64,000 nucleotides of DNA, from positions 1,054,001-1,118,000 of the forward strand of contig NZ_FXEG02000005.1 of the NCBI RefSeq assembly GCF_900176255.2, written 5' to 3'. The stretch is from Mycobacterium ahvazicum (lineage in GTDB: Bacteria; Actinomycetota; Actinomycetes; Mycobacteriales; Mycobacteriaceae). Below, piece after piece: positions 27,122-35,937 of the stretch. The translations under genes were made by a program, and so were the position numbers. The notes under the pieces were generated by a model that was not told the origin of the DNA, made no database searches, and saw nothing but the letters and a program-made list of their open reading frames with translations. Position 1 is the first letter of the stretch; each line of letters opens with the position of its first letter.

Positions 27122-28225
27122 TCAGCCGTCTTCTGCCAGTCGCCGCACCGTGGCGAGGTACTCCTCGACGATGTCGAGAACCACGTCGCGCGAGCGCCGT
27201 ACCTTATTGATCGACCCGACGATCTGCCCTGCCGGCGAGCCCGACAGCGCACTCGATCGCGCCCGCATGAACCGCGCGGATGCATCCGCATACACGATGC
27301 CCTGCAACGGCATCGGCAACGGTTCGGGATTGTCGGGGCCTTCCCATGCCTCGGTCCATTCGGTACGGATCTGCCGGGCCGGCTTGCCGGTCATCGCGCG
27401 CGAACGCACCGTGTCGGAATACCCGGCCTTTAACAGGTTCTCGACCACCCACGGCTCCGTCGACGCCTCGGCGACCGTCAGCCACAGCGAGCCGGTCCAA
27501 GCCCCTTGTGCGCCAAGGGCCATCGCGGCCGCCATCTGCCGGCCGTTACCGATGCCGCCGGCGGCCAGCACGGGAATGTCCGGCCCGACCTCATCGACGA
27601 CCGCGGGCACCAGCACCATCGTGGCGATCTCGCCGGTGTGTCCTCCGGCCTCCCCGCCCTGGGCGATGATCACGTCAACTCCCGCATCGACGTTACGCCG
27701 CGCGTGCCGCGGCGAACCACTCAAAGCGCCTACCAGTACGCCTTTTTCGTGTGCGGCGGCGATGGCGTAGGCCGGTGGCGGCCCTAGCGCGTTGACGATC
27801 ATCGACACCGGGTGACGCAGCGCGACCTCCACCTGGCCCGGCCCTTCGGCCTCGACCCCGAGGCCGGCGGCGATCACCCGCCGCTCGGCGTCCTCCGGCA
27901 GCGGCGGCACACCATGGTTGGCGAGCACTTTCTCCATGTGTTCGGTGTGGCTGGCCGGAATGAGCTCACGCAGCGCATCGAGGCTGAAGGGCTCGCCCTT
28001 GCCGACGAACTTTTCCGGCATCGCGAAATCCACCCCGTACGGCCGTCCGCCGACGTGCTCGTCGATCCAGGACAGCTCGACCTCGAGGCGCTCGGCGTTG
28101 TAGGCCAGCGCGCCCAGCACCCCATATCCGCCGGCCTTGCTGACCTCGGCGACCACGTCGCGGCAGTGCGAGAACGCGAACAGCGGGAACTCGATGCCGA
28201 GACGCTCACATAGGGAATTGGCCAT
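27122..28225 (-). CDS. Nitronate monooxygenase / 2-nitropropane dioxygenase family flavoprotein
   Basis: A 367-residue FMN-binding TIM-barrel protein. The flavin-binding GGHTGEI, the VLAAGGIGNGRQMAAAMALGAQG phosphate loop (in parts AAGGIGNGRQMAAA and LGAQGAW) and an N-terminal GGYGVLGA segment mark the NMO family. Some mycobacterial members (for example IpdC of cholesterol ring degradation) act on CoA-ester ring intermediates rather than nitronates, and the steroid-like neighbours make that kind of role more likely here. It lies 12 bases upstream of the KshA-like gene. Confidence 0.85.
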   Translation of the reverse strand: MANSLCERLGIEFPLFAFSHCRDVVAEVSKAGGYGVLGALAYNAERLEVELSWIDEHVGGRPYGVDFAMPEKFVGKGEPFSLDALRELIPASHTEHMEKVLANHGVPPLPEDAERRVIAAGLGVEAEGPGQVEVALRHPVSMIVNALGPPPAYAIAAAHEKGVLVGALSGSPRHARRNVDAGVDVIIAQGGEAGGHTGEIATMVLVPAVVDEVGPDIPVLAAGGIGNGRQMAAAMALGAQGAWTGSLWLTVAEASTEPWVVENLLKAGYSDTVRSRAMTGKPARQIRTEWTEAWEGPDNPEPLPMPLQGIVYADASARFMRARSSALSGSPAGQIVGSINKVRRSRDVVLDIVEEYLATVRRLAEDG

Positions 28226-28245
28226 ACTTTAGTCGCCTTTCTGAG

Positions 28246-29088
28246 TCACAGTGGGTTCCAACGAGCGGTGCCGTCGTCGCGGAAGGCGGCGAATGAGTTG
28301 GCCAGATCTCCCGTGCCCGTGCACATCACCTGTGTCCGGTTCTCGAGGTCGAGCGCATGACGCAGGCTCGGGGAGTCGATGGTCTGCCACATGGTTTCCT
28401 TGGTCATCCAGACGGCCAACGGCGAATTCTGCGCTATCTCACGGGCTTTGGCGACCGCGGTGTCGAGCAGGCTCGCCGCGTCGACCACCTCGAGGACCAG
28501 CCCGATGACCGCCGCTTCGGCCGCGCCGAAAACCCTTCCGGTGAGCATCAATTCGGCGGCCCGCGACGCTCCGACCAGCCGCGGCAGGAAGTAGCTGGTG
28601 CCCATGTCGCACGCCGAAACCCCGTGCCGGATGAAAACCGCACCGAAGGTGGCCGATTCGGCGGCATACCGGATATCGCATGCCAACGCGAGCGCGAAGC
28701 CGCCGCCCAACGCGAATCCATTGATCGCGGCGATGACCGGTACCCGCAGCCGGTGGATCTTCTCGAAGGCCGAGGCCATGAGTTCTTGAGCGGCCATCGT
28801 GACGGCGACGGTCGACGCGGCCGCCGAGCGTAGCTCGGCGTATGGGACGCCGGCCGTATCGGAGAGGTCATCCGGCTGCGACTTCAGGTCCGCACCGGAG
28901 CAGAAAGAGACACCCGCACCCGTCACCACGATCGCGCGCAGCGTGGGATCACCGTTCAGTTCGTCCAGCGTCCGATGCATGTCGACGAGAGTTTGTGAGT
29001 CCAAAGCATTTCGGCGCTGCGGTCGGTTGATCGTGACGATGGCGATCGCACCGTCGTCGAGGCGCTCGACGCCGATCGCGGCGCTCAT
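28246..29088 (-). CDS. Enoyl-CoA hydratase/isomerase family protein
   Basis: A 280-residue crotonase-fold protein. ATG 29088 overlaps the SnoaL stop (ATGA). Oxyanion-hole segments SFCSGADLKS and NGFALGGGFALALACD are present. In the active-site helix the usual FGxPE is replaced by FGAVFIRHGVSACDMG, which offers an Asp (SACD) but no Glu at the first position; this is the pattern of an isomerase- or lyase-like subgroup. It presumably acts on a CoA-ester made in the same operon. Confidence 0.87.
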   Translation of the reverse strand: MSAAIGVERLDDGAIAIVTINRPQRRNALDSQTLVDMHRTLDELNGDPTLRAIVVTGAGVSFCSGADLKSQPDDLSDTAGVPYAELRSAAASTVAVTMAAQELMASAFEKIHRLRVPVIAAINGFALGGGFALALACDIRYAAESATFGAVFIRHGVSACDMGTSYFLPRLVGASRAAELMLTGRVFGAAEAAVIGLVLEVVDAASLLDTAVAKAREIAQNSPLAVWMTKETMWQTIDSPSLRHALDLENRTQVMCTGTGDLANSFAAFRDDGTARWNPL

Positions 29089-29528
29089 GAGCCGGACCCG
29101 GAGGAGTCGGCGGCGAAGCCGGCGACCATTGCGGCCGACACCATGGGGTTGTCGAATTCGCGCCACAGCGTAATCTTGCCGTCGCGAAACTCGAACACGC
29201 CGAGGTAGTCGTTCTGATAGACGACGGGCTTGTCCCGACCGAGCGCGTCGCCCCGATAGCGCGCCACCAACATGTTCGGGTCAAGCAGGTCATAGATGTC
29301 GGTCAACGTGACTGTGAACTTGCCGAACATGACGAACATAGACCCGAGCAGCTCCCGAACGCCGTCTCGGCCGGAGTCGGGAACTGCGTCCTCGTAAGGC
29401 AATTCGAATCGGACGTCGTCGTGGAGTTCGGCGAGGACCGCGTCGAGGTCCAGGGCGCTGATGCCGTCCATGGCCCGCCGCAGCGTCTGCCTGTTGGCTT
29501 CGCGTTTTGCGCTGTCCGTCTCGGTCAT
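29085..29528 (-). CDS. SnoaL/ketosteroid-isomerase-like protein
   Basis: A 147-residue NTF2-fold protein (SnoaL-like): ELHDDVRFELPYEDAVPDSGRDGVRELL followed by sheets ending in DYLGVFEFRDGKITLWREFDNP (key parts: LHDDVRFELPY, FRDGKITLWREFDNP). The fold includes ketosteroid isomerases, polyketide cyclases and dehydratases, so a steroid or cyclic substrate fits the KshA-like neighbour, but the reaction cannot be assigned. Followed by an ATGA overlap with the hydratase gene. Confidence 0.85.
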   Translation of the reverse strand: MTETDSAKREANRQTLRRAMDGISALDLDAVLAELHDDVRFELPYEDAVPDSGRDGVRELLGSMFVMFGKFTVTLTDIYDLLDPNMLVARYRGDALGRDKPVVYQNDYLGVFEFRDGKITLWREFDNPMVSAAMVAGFAADSSGSGS

Positions 29529-29537
29529 GACCGCCTC

Positions 29538-30305
29538 CTACCTGGCCACCATGCCGCCGTCGGCGATGATGGTCTGCCCGGTGATGAAGCTCCCTGCGTC
29601 GGAGAGCAATAGCAGTGCGGGCGCGACCATTTCGGCGGGGTCGGCGATCCGTTTCAGCAGGGCGGACGCCTTCATCGCCTCGATGAACTCCGGCGGGTTG
29701 GCCCGCGCCATGTCGGTGTCGACCGATCCGGGCGCCAAGGCGTTGACCCGGATGCCCTGCGACGCGAACTCCGCGGCCATAGACCGGGTGAACGACACCA
29801 TCGCGGCTTTGGCCGCCGAATACATCGACGTCGCAGGCGAATAGATGAAGGCACCGGCGGAGACGACGTTGAGGATCGACGCGTGCTCACTTTCGCGCAG
29901 GTGCGGCAACGCAACCTGGACCAAAAAGACCGGACCTTGCAGGTTGACCGAGAACGATTTCGACCACGCTTCCGGGGTGAACTCACCCAGTGGCAGCGAC
30001 AGGGCATTGGCGGCGTTGTTGACCACCATGTCGATTCCGCCGAACTCCGCGACAGTGGCCTCGACGAGACGTCCGATGGCGTCCAGGTCGCCCATATGCG
30101 TGGGCACGCCGATGGCCCGACCACCGCCGAGCGCCTGCAGCTTGTCGGCCGCCGCGGCACACGCATCGGCCTTGCGGCTGGCGACCACCACATTGGCGCC
30201 GCACTCGACCAATCCCTCGGCGATGGCCAGCCCGATGCCGCGGGTGCCGCCGGTGACGATGGCGGTGCGGTCGGTGAGGTCGAAGAGTGCCTGCAGCGAT
30301 TTCAT
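29538..30305 (-). CDS. Short-chain dehydrogenase/reductase
   Basis: A 255-residue classical SDR with TGGTRGIG, NNAAN, catalytic S and YSAAK (in SMYSAAKAAM), and a C-terminal GSFITGQTIIADGG. VVASRKAD after strand 2 (Arg) suggests NADP(H). First gene downstream of the CTTACA...TGTAAG palindrome, hence the likely head of the operon SDR-SnoaL-hydratase-NMO-KshA. Confidence 0.9.
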   Translation of the reverse strand: MKSLQALFDLTDRTAIVTGGTRGIGLAIAEGLVECGANVVVASRKADACAAAADKLQALGGGRAIGVPTHMGDLDAIGRLVEATVAEFGGIDMVVNNAANALSLPLGEFTPEAWSKSFSVNLQGPVFLVQVALPHLRESEHASILNVVSAGAFIYSPATSMYSAAKAAMVSFTRSMAAEFASQGIRVNALAPGSVDTDMARANPPEFIEAMKASALLKRIADPAEMVAPALLLLSDAGSFITGQTIIADGGMVAR

Positions 30306-30316
30306 GGCGCCATTAC

Positions 30317-30331
30317 CTTACATCGTGTAAG
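30317..30331. promoter_or_regulatory. TetR-type palindromic operator
   Basis: CTTACA-TCG-TGTAAG is a perfect 6+3+6 palindrome in the 41-base gap between the TetR stop (30347) and the SDR start (30305). It is placed to control the SDR-to-KshA operon; binding by the adjacent TetR protein is inferred. Confidence 0.6.
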
Positions 30332-30346
30332 AAAACTAGACGAGAG

Positions 30347-30988
30347 TCACTCGCGCAGGCCGATCCCGTACAGGATCAACGACTTCAGGTGCGCGATCAG
30401 TTCGGCCTCGCCGAGTGCCTTGTTCACCGAGGTGTGCAGCGTGACAGCACCGCGCATGGTGTCCATCAGCGCACTCCCGTCGACCTCCGACCGCACCAGA
30501 CCCTCGGCCTTGCCGCGTTCGATGAGTCGGACCCACAGTGCCCGGACCGGGGCCATGTAGCGCGCTTCGACCTGTTCGACCAAGTCGGGCCGGCTGTAGA
30601 GCACGGTCGCGACGCCAGGCATGCCCGCCAGATAGGCAGGATCCGACTGAACGCGGACCATGCCGGTGATCAGGCTGGTCAATGCATCGGCAAACGCGAG
30701 TTCGTCGACCGCGGGGTATTCGCCGGGGGCGGACAAGATGGCGTCCTCGACCAGCGCGAACTTGCTGCCCCAGTGTTCGTAGACGAAGGGCCGCGACACC
30801 CCGGCATGACGCGCGACGCCGGCCAATGTGATTTCTTCGTAGCCGTTGGCGATCAACAGTTCCCGGGTGGCCGAGATGACCGCGGCGCGACGCTGCATGT
30901 CGCGCGGGCGCCCCCGCGCAGCGTCGGACTCGTCGGCTCGGATGGCCGACGTGTCCCGCCGCTCTCGCGCTGCGCCGTTCGGCGTCAT
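30347..30988 (-). CDS. TetR-family transcriptional regulator
   Basis: A 213-residue regulator; ATG 30988 (MTPNGAARERR) begins a flexible basic N-terminus before the HTH (ISATRELLIANGYEEITLAG, then VARHAGVSRPFVYEHWGSK). The C-terminal ligand domain is helical. It precedes the SDR-SnoaL-hydratase-NMO-KshA operon on the same strand with a palindrome between, so it likely represses that operon. The ERG2-like gene is divergent from it. Confidence 0.88.
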   Translation of the reverse strand: MTPNGAARERRDTSAIRADESDAARGRPRDMQRRAAVISATRELLIANGYEEITLAGVARHAGVSRPFVYEHWGSKFALVEDAILSAPGEYPAVDELAFADALTSLITGMVRVQSDPAYLAGMPGVATVLYSRPDLVEQVEARYMAPVRALWVRLIERGKAEGLVRSEVDGSALMDTMRGAVTLHTSVNKALGEAELIAHLKSLILYGIGLRE

Positions 30989-31093
30989 CGTCGAACCATA
31001 CCCACGGTCGCCGAAAGATTTGAACCGTTGTCCAACGCCTGAGCCGGCGCGGCGACGGCTACCGTTGTGACTCGAGTCAATCAAAGGAGCGTG

Positions 31094-31651
31094 ATGGCCT
31101 ACAAAATCGACCCGGCTTCGCTGCACACGATCGCCAAGCAAGTCGTCGGCCGGCCGCTGCAAGACGGCGAATTAATCACGCGGGCAATCGAATTGCTCGC
31201 AGACGATTATCCTGATCTGGTCGATCCGGCCCCAGGCCGATGGGTGGGCAGCAAGGCCGGCGGGATCCTCGGCAAGGTCCGTTTCTCCACTTCAGCCCCC
31301 GTGATCTTCGGCTCTCCCACTGGAACGCAAGGCTTTTCGGGGCGCTACAAGCATGTGAACATCTACGAGTTCCTGATGGCCGGGCGAAGCGATTCCCACG
31401 ATCTCGATTCCGACGACACGCAACTCATGACGCTGTCGCCCGGTGAACGCACCTGCCTGGAGCGGGGCCGCGCGAGGGGGCTGACCATTCATCCCGGCTC
31501 GTGACACGTCGACTACGGCCGTGGCGCCGTGGCCACCACGCTGCCGTTCGCAATGATGGACACCCTGTTGGTGTCACTCGAACTCGAATACGTCCGCCGC
31601 TCGGCGGTCGAATTCACCAAGCTGGTCGCCGGCGCTTTTGCCGCTGACGCG
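31094..31651 (+). pseudogene. ERG2/sigma-1-receptor-like protein, interrupted by an in-frame TGA
   Basis: ATG 31094 follows AAAGGAG. Residues 1-136 match the bacterial ERG2 (sterol C8 isomerase)/sigma-1-receptor-like family: a YKIDPASLHTIAKQ start, IFGSPTGTQGFSGRY (cupin-like barrel), and LSPGERTCLERGRARG. A TGA at 31502-31504 stops the frame exactly where relatives have a Trp (G-x-W-x-x-x-Y-x-R-G), and the same frame resumes the family pattern: HVDYGRGAVATTLPFAMMDTL. A TGG-to-TGA change is the simplest explanation. The family similarity fades near 31650 and the open frame then runs antisense into MmpL until 31927, so the native end may also be lost. Sequencing error cannot be excluded. Confidence 0.7.
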
Positions 31652-31694
31652 GACCCGCGACAAGCAGGCTCCCACCGGCACCTCGGCGCAAGCA

Positions 31695-34595
31695 TTATGC
31701 CCCTTGCATTTCGAGGGACCGGTGGCGCCGCGGCTGCGGCCATGGCTGTGGAACCGGGCGCTGACGTACGTGCCGCGGCCACCAGAACCAGCGACCCAGC
31801 ACCGCTGCGAACGACGGTGTCATCAGGGAACGGACGACCAAGGTGTCGAACAGCAACCCCAGGCCGATTGTCGTGCCCCCCTCCCCGATCACAATCAACT
31901 TACTCACCGCCATCGACATCATCGTGAAGGCGAAGACCAAGCCCGCCGAGGTGACCACGGAACCGGTGCCCGCCATGGAGCGAATGATGCCGGTGTTGAG
32001 CCCGGGCTGGATCTCCTCTCTCATGCGCGATACCAGCAGCAGGTTGTAGTCCGAGCCGACGGCCAACAAGACGATGACTGACATCGGCAACACCATCCAG
32101 TGCAACGGGATTCCGACGACGTGTTGCCACAGCAACACCGACAGCCCGAACGAGGTGGCCAGACTGAGCACCACGGTCCCAACGATGGTCGCCGCGGCGA
32201 CCACGGCACGGGTGAGCACCACCATGATGATGAAAATCAGGATGAGCGCTGCGGTAGCGGCAATGAGCAAGTCGTAGTCAGCGCCTTGCTGCAAATCTTT
32301 ATACATGGCCGCGCTGCCACCGAGGTATATCGTCGATCCCTCCAGTGGCGTTCCCTTAATCGCATCTGCCGCTGCGGTTTTGAGCGGCTCGACGTGCGAG
32401 GTGCCTTCCGTGGTTAGCGGGTCGCCTTGGTGCAGGATGGTGAACCGGACCGCATGTCCATCCGGGGAGAGAAACAGCTTGATCCCACGCTTGAAATCCG
32501 CGTTGTTGAAGGCCTCTGGCGGCAGATAGAACGAGTCGTCGTTCTTAGCGGCATCGAACGCTTCGCCCATCGCCGTGGCGTTGTCCTGCATGGCCATGGT
32601 CTGGTCTTGCTGCGCCTTCTGCGCCTGATACTGGTTGAGCATCATCTGTTTTTGGCTCTTCATCGATTCGATCATCGGCGGCATCAGCGCAACCATCTGC
32701 GGCATCAGCGCATCCATTCGATCGAGGTCGGGTACCAGGTCGCTGAGGTCATCGCTCATGGTCGAGATGCCGTCGAGTGCGTCGAACACGGAACGCAACG
32801 ACCAGCACATCGGGATGTCGAAGCAGTGCTTCTCCCAGTAGAAGTAGCTGCGAATGGGACGCCAGACGTCTTCGAAATCGGCCATGTGATCGCGCAAGTC
32901 CTGTACATCGGCGCTGGTTTTACTCATCTTGGTGGCCATGTCGTGAGTGACTTGGGAGAGCTGCTGGGTGATGGTCTGCATCTTTTCCATCGAGTCGATC
33001 GTGACTTGCATGTCGTCGGCCTGTTTCAGCGTGTTTTTCAAGATGGTTTGCTGATAGTCGTTGTTCATGATTTGGCCGGTGCTGTTCATGCTGATGTTGT
33101 ACGGAATCGTGGTGTGCTGAATCGGCTTTCCCTCTGGCCGCGTAATGGTCTGCACTTGGGCGATGCCATGCACGCGGACAAGGGCCTTGGCGATCTTGTC
33201 GATCACCAGGAAGTCGGCCGGGTTCCGCAGATCGTGATCGCTTTCGATCATCATCAGATCCGGATTCATTTTGGCTTTGGAGAAATGCCGGTCGGCCGCC
33301 GCGTATCCGATGTTCGCCGGCACCCCGGCGGGCAGATAGAGGCGGTCGTTGTACGTGGTGTGGTAGCCGGGCAGGGCGAGCAACCCGACCAAAGCCAACA
33401 GGATTGCGCTGACCAGAATCGCGCCGGGCCACCGGACGGTCGCGGCGCCAATCCGACGCCACCCTCGCGGCTTCGCCATGCGTTTGGGATCCAGCAGCCG
33501 GCCGAACCGCGTGACAACCGAAATCAGTGCGGGGCCAAGCGTCAAGGCGGCCGCCACCACGATGACCATCCCGACTGCCAGCGGGATGCCCATGGTCTGG
33601 AAGTACGGCAGGCGGGTGAAGTGCAAGCAGAAGGCCGCGCCGGCGATCGTCAGCCCCGAAGCCAGCACGACATGGGCCGTACCGTGAAACATGGTGTAGT
33701 ACGCCGATTCTCGATCCTCTCCGGATCTGCGCGCCTCCTGGTACCGGCCAATCAGGAAAATCGCGTAGTCGGTGGCCGCGGCGATCGCAAGAGTCACGAC
33801 GAGATTGGTCGCGAACGTCGTAAGCCCAAAGACCTTGTAGTAGCCGAGAAATGCCACCAGCCCCCGGGCGCCGGCTAATTCCAGCACCACCATCGCGAGC
33901 ACGGTCGATACCGTCACAACCGATCGGTAGACGAGCAACAGCATCGCAATGATGACGGCGAAGGTCAGCAATTCGATGGTCTGCATGCTCTGGTCGCCCA
34001 CCGCATTTTGATCCGTACTCGTCGCCGCGGGGCCGGTTAGGTACGCCCTGACCCCCGGTGGTGCCGGCGAGCTGGCCAGGATATCGCGCACGGCCTCCAC
34101 CGATTCGTTGGCGAGTGCCTCTCCTTGGTCCCCGGCGATGTAGACCTGAACGTTGGCGGCCTTGCCGTCGGTGCTTTGCGCGGCTGCTGCCGTCAGCGAA
34201 TCGCCCCAGAAATCTTGCACATGCTGGACATGCTTGGTGTCGGCCCGCAGCTTTCGCACGATGTCGTCATAGAAATGGTGTGCGTCGGCACCCAACGGCT
34301 TGTCACCTTCGAGCACGATCATCACCGAGCTGCTGGTGTCGAACTCCTGGAACACCTTGCCGACGCGTTTCGTTGCGATCATCGACGGCGCGTCGTTGGG
34401 ACTCATCGACACTGCGCGCATCTTGCTGACCGTTTCGAGTTGCGGGACAACGGTATTGAGGACGGCGACGATTGCGATCCAGGCAACTACGATCGGCACG
34501 GCGAACGACCGGATGAGCCGCGGTAGCCTCGGGCGGGCCGCATGGCGGGCGACCGGAATCGCGTCGGTCGGGGCGTCGGTCGCGGGTATGGTCAT
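31695..34595 (-). CDS. MmpL-family RND transporter
   Basis: A 966-residue inner-membrane transporter of the MmpL4/5 type. ATG 34595 overlaps the MmpS stop (ATGA). The two proton-relay Asp-Tyr pairs are visible in ATDYAIFLIGRYQE and VGSDYNLLLVSRMRE. Between the two halves is a long periplasmic loop with coiled-coil-like Met/Gln-rich helices and a Cys pair (KHCFDIPMCW), as in MmpL4/MmpL5. Works with MmpS to export siderophores, lipids or drugs; the exact cargo is unknown. Its 3' end faces the broken ERG2-like gene. Confidence 0.93.
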   Translation of the reverse strand: MTIPATDAPTDAIPVARHAARPRLPRLIRSFAVPIVVAWIAIVAVLNTVVPQLETVSKMRAVSMSPNDAPSMIATKRVGKVFQEFDTSSSVMIVLEGDKPLGADAHHFYDDIVRKLRADTKHVQHVQDFWGDSLTAAAAQSTDGKAANVQVYIAGDQGEALANESVEAVRDILASSPAPPGVRAYLTGPAATSTDQNAVGDQSMQTIELLTFAVIIAMLLLVYRSVVTVSTVLAMVVLELAGARGLVAFLGYYKVFGLTTFATNLVVTLAIAAATDYAIFLIGRYQEARRSGEDRESAYYTMFHGTAHVVLASGLTIAGAAFCLHFTRLPYFQTMGIPLAVGMVIVVAAALTLGPALISVVTRFGRLLDPKRMAKPRGWRRIGAATVRWPGAILVSAILLALVGLLALPGYHTTYNDRLYLPAGVPANIGYAAADRHFSKAKMNPDLMMIESDHDLRNPADFLVIDKIAKALVRVHGIAQVQTITRPEGKPIQHTTIPYNISMNSTGQIMNNDYQQTILKNTLKQADDMQVTIDSMEKMQTITQQLSQVTHDMATKMSKTSADVQDLRDHMADFEDVWRPIRSYFYWEKHCFDIPMCWSLRSVFDALDGISTMSDDLSDLVPDLDRMDALMPQMVALMPPMIESMKSQKQMMLNQYQAQKAQQDQTMAMQDNATAMGEAFDAAKNDDSFYLPPEAFNNADFKRGIKLFLSPDGHAVRFTILHQGDPLTTEGTSHVEPLKTAAADAIKGTPLEGSTIYLGGSAAMYKDLQQGADYDLLIAATAALILIFIIMVVLTRAVVAAATIVGTVVLSLATSFGLSVLLWQHVVGIPLHWMVLPMSVIVLLAVGSDYNLLLVSRMREEIQPGLNTGIIRSMAGTGSVVTSAGLVFAFTMMSMAVSKLIVIGEGGTTIGLGLLFDTLVVRSLMTPSFAAVLGRWFWWPRHVRQRPVPQPWPQPRRHRSLEMQGA

Positions 34596-35134
34596 GCCGA
34601 CTTCACCAAGCAGAAGGTCTCGGCATTCGCACCCGTGACGGTTCTTTCGTCCTTGACCTCGTTGTTGACGGTGATCCGGCATGTCACGGTCTGACCGTCG
34701 ACCTGAGCCAGAATGTTGGGCGTGGCGGCGGGTGCGGTGGTTCGCAGCGTCAAGGACCATGGCAGCGGAGCGTTTACGGCTCGCTGAGGCTTGGAGTCCA
34801 GGTCCAGATAGTTGATCACGGCCGTGGACCCGGCACCGAACACCTCGTACGTTACGACCTTGGGGTTAAAGGATTCTGCGGTGTCCGAACCCCTCGGGGT
34901 CACCAGCACGGCATTGGCTCCGAAGATTTCACGTAACTGCCCTACGGTGGCGACGCCGACCGCGACCGCGACGGCGATCAGGATGGGCAGCCAGGTGCGG
35001 CCGAGAAGTTTGGTCAGCGGCGGCCGAGCCGGTCTCGCCGTCGGCAGGTCCCGCGCCAAGACCTGCCTTGGTTCGGCACTCGGAGCAGGCAGCGGCTCCT
35101 GTTTTGCAGCCGCGATATCGCGAACGTCAGTCAA
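34592..35134 (-). CDS. MmpS-family membrane accessory protein
   Basis: A 180-residue MmpS protein: a cytoplasmic Pro-rich tail, one membrane helix (WLPILIAVAVAVGVATVG) and a periplasmic beta domain with VVTYEVFGAGSTAVINYLD and VTCRITVN..V. The frame opens with TTG 35134 after GAAAGG; no better ATG/GTG is positioned. Cys residues VTCRI and TFCLV are as in the family. Coupled to MmpL and controlled from the divergent TetR promoter region. Confidence 0.92.
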   Translation of the reverse strand: MTDVRDIAAAKQEPLPAPSAEPRQVLARDLPTARPARPPLTKLLGRTWLPILIAVAVAVGVATVGQLREIFGANAVLVTPRGSDTAESFNPKVVTYEVFGAGSTAVINYLDLDSKPQRAVNAPLPWSLTLRTTAPAATPNILAQVDGQTVTCRITVNNEVKDERTVTGANAETFCLVKSA

Positions 35135-35210
35135 GGTGCGGGCCTTTCAGTGATCCGAGGTGAGCCGGAGTTCGGGACCGACGGTGGTCTGGGTAGATAA
35201 CCTAACCAAT

Positions 35211-35235
35211 TAAGTGGATAGGGTCAATCCACTTA
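35211..35235. promoter_or_regulatory. TetR operator in mmpS/tetR divergent promoter
   Basis: TAAGTGGAT (35211-35219) and ATCCACTTA (35227-35235) form a perfect nine-base inverted repeat with a seven-base spacer, between the divergent MmpS/MmpL and TetR genes. Likely site where the TetR protein represses both. Confidence 0.65.
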
Positions 35236-35267
35236 CTGGAAATGTTGCCCTCGTTACACTCATCGAC

Positions 35268-35936
35268 GTGAGCGCTCGCGAGATGACGTGCCGCCCGCTG
35301 AGGAAGGATGCCGAGCGCAACCGGCAGCGGGTGATCGAGGCCGCCCGCGAACTTTTTGCCATCCGCGGTCTGGAGGCCACTCTCAACGAGGTGGCTCACC
35401 ACGCGGGCGTCGGCGTGGGAACCGTGTACCGACGGTTTCCCACGAAGCAGGAGCTGCTCGAGGCGATCTTCGAGGACGGCATCGACGAGCTGACCACGCT
35501 GGCGGAAACCGCGTTGCGTCACCCCGATTCATGGCAGGGCTTCGTGTGGTTTGTCGAGCAAATGTGTGAAATTACGGCGACCGACCGAGGAATACGCGAG
35601 GTCGCCTTCGGTAAGTGCTTCGGCGGCGACCGCGTGGAAGCCGCCCGAGTTCGCCTCGTACCAAGGCTTTCCGAACTTGTCGAGCGGGCACAGCACGACG
35701 GTCACCTACGGCCGGAAACCGCACCCGGGGACATGCCCATCTTTGGCCTGCTGGCCGGAACGGTCAGCGAGTACGCCGGACACGTGGACGCCGAGCTGTG
35801 GCGACGATATGTGGCCATCCTCCTCGAGGGCATGCGTTACCGCAGCGACCAACCGCCGCTGACGATCAATGCGCTCGAAGAAGAAGAGCTCGAGGCGGCC
35901 ATGCATACCTCCGAGCCTGCTGGTACGCGCCGCTGA
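35268..35936 (+). CDS. TetR-family regulator of the MmpS/MmpL pair
   Basis: A 222-residue regulator. I chose GTG 35268 (ATG 35283 is also possible), since the longer frame starts inside the palindrome. The HTH is clear: VIEAARELFAIRGLEATLNE, then VAHHAGVGVGTVYRRFPTK. The C-terminal domain resembles the common mycobacterial group that includes drug-efflux repressors. Divergent from mmpS/mmpL. It ends two bases before the stop of the convergent GGDEF gene. Confidence 0.9.
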   Translation: MSAREMTCRPLRKDAERNRQRVIEAARELFAIRGLEATLNEVAHHAGVGVGTVYRRFPTKQELLEAIFEDGIDELTTLAETALRHPDSWQGFVWFVEQMCEITATDRGIREVAFGKCFGGDRVEAARVRLVPRLSELVERAQHDGHLRPETAPGDMPIFGLLAGTVSEYAGHVDAELWRRYVAILLEGMRYRSDQPPLTINALEEEELEAAMHTSEPAGTRR

Positions 35937-35937
35937 C

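Noticed and set aside
31502..31504. TGA as a selenocysteine codon
   Set aside because: No SECIS-like hairpin is apparent after it, no selenoprotein machinery is seen here, and the family has Trp at that position, so a nonsense change or error is simpler.
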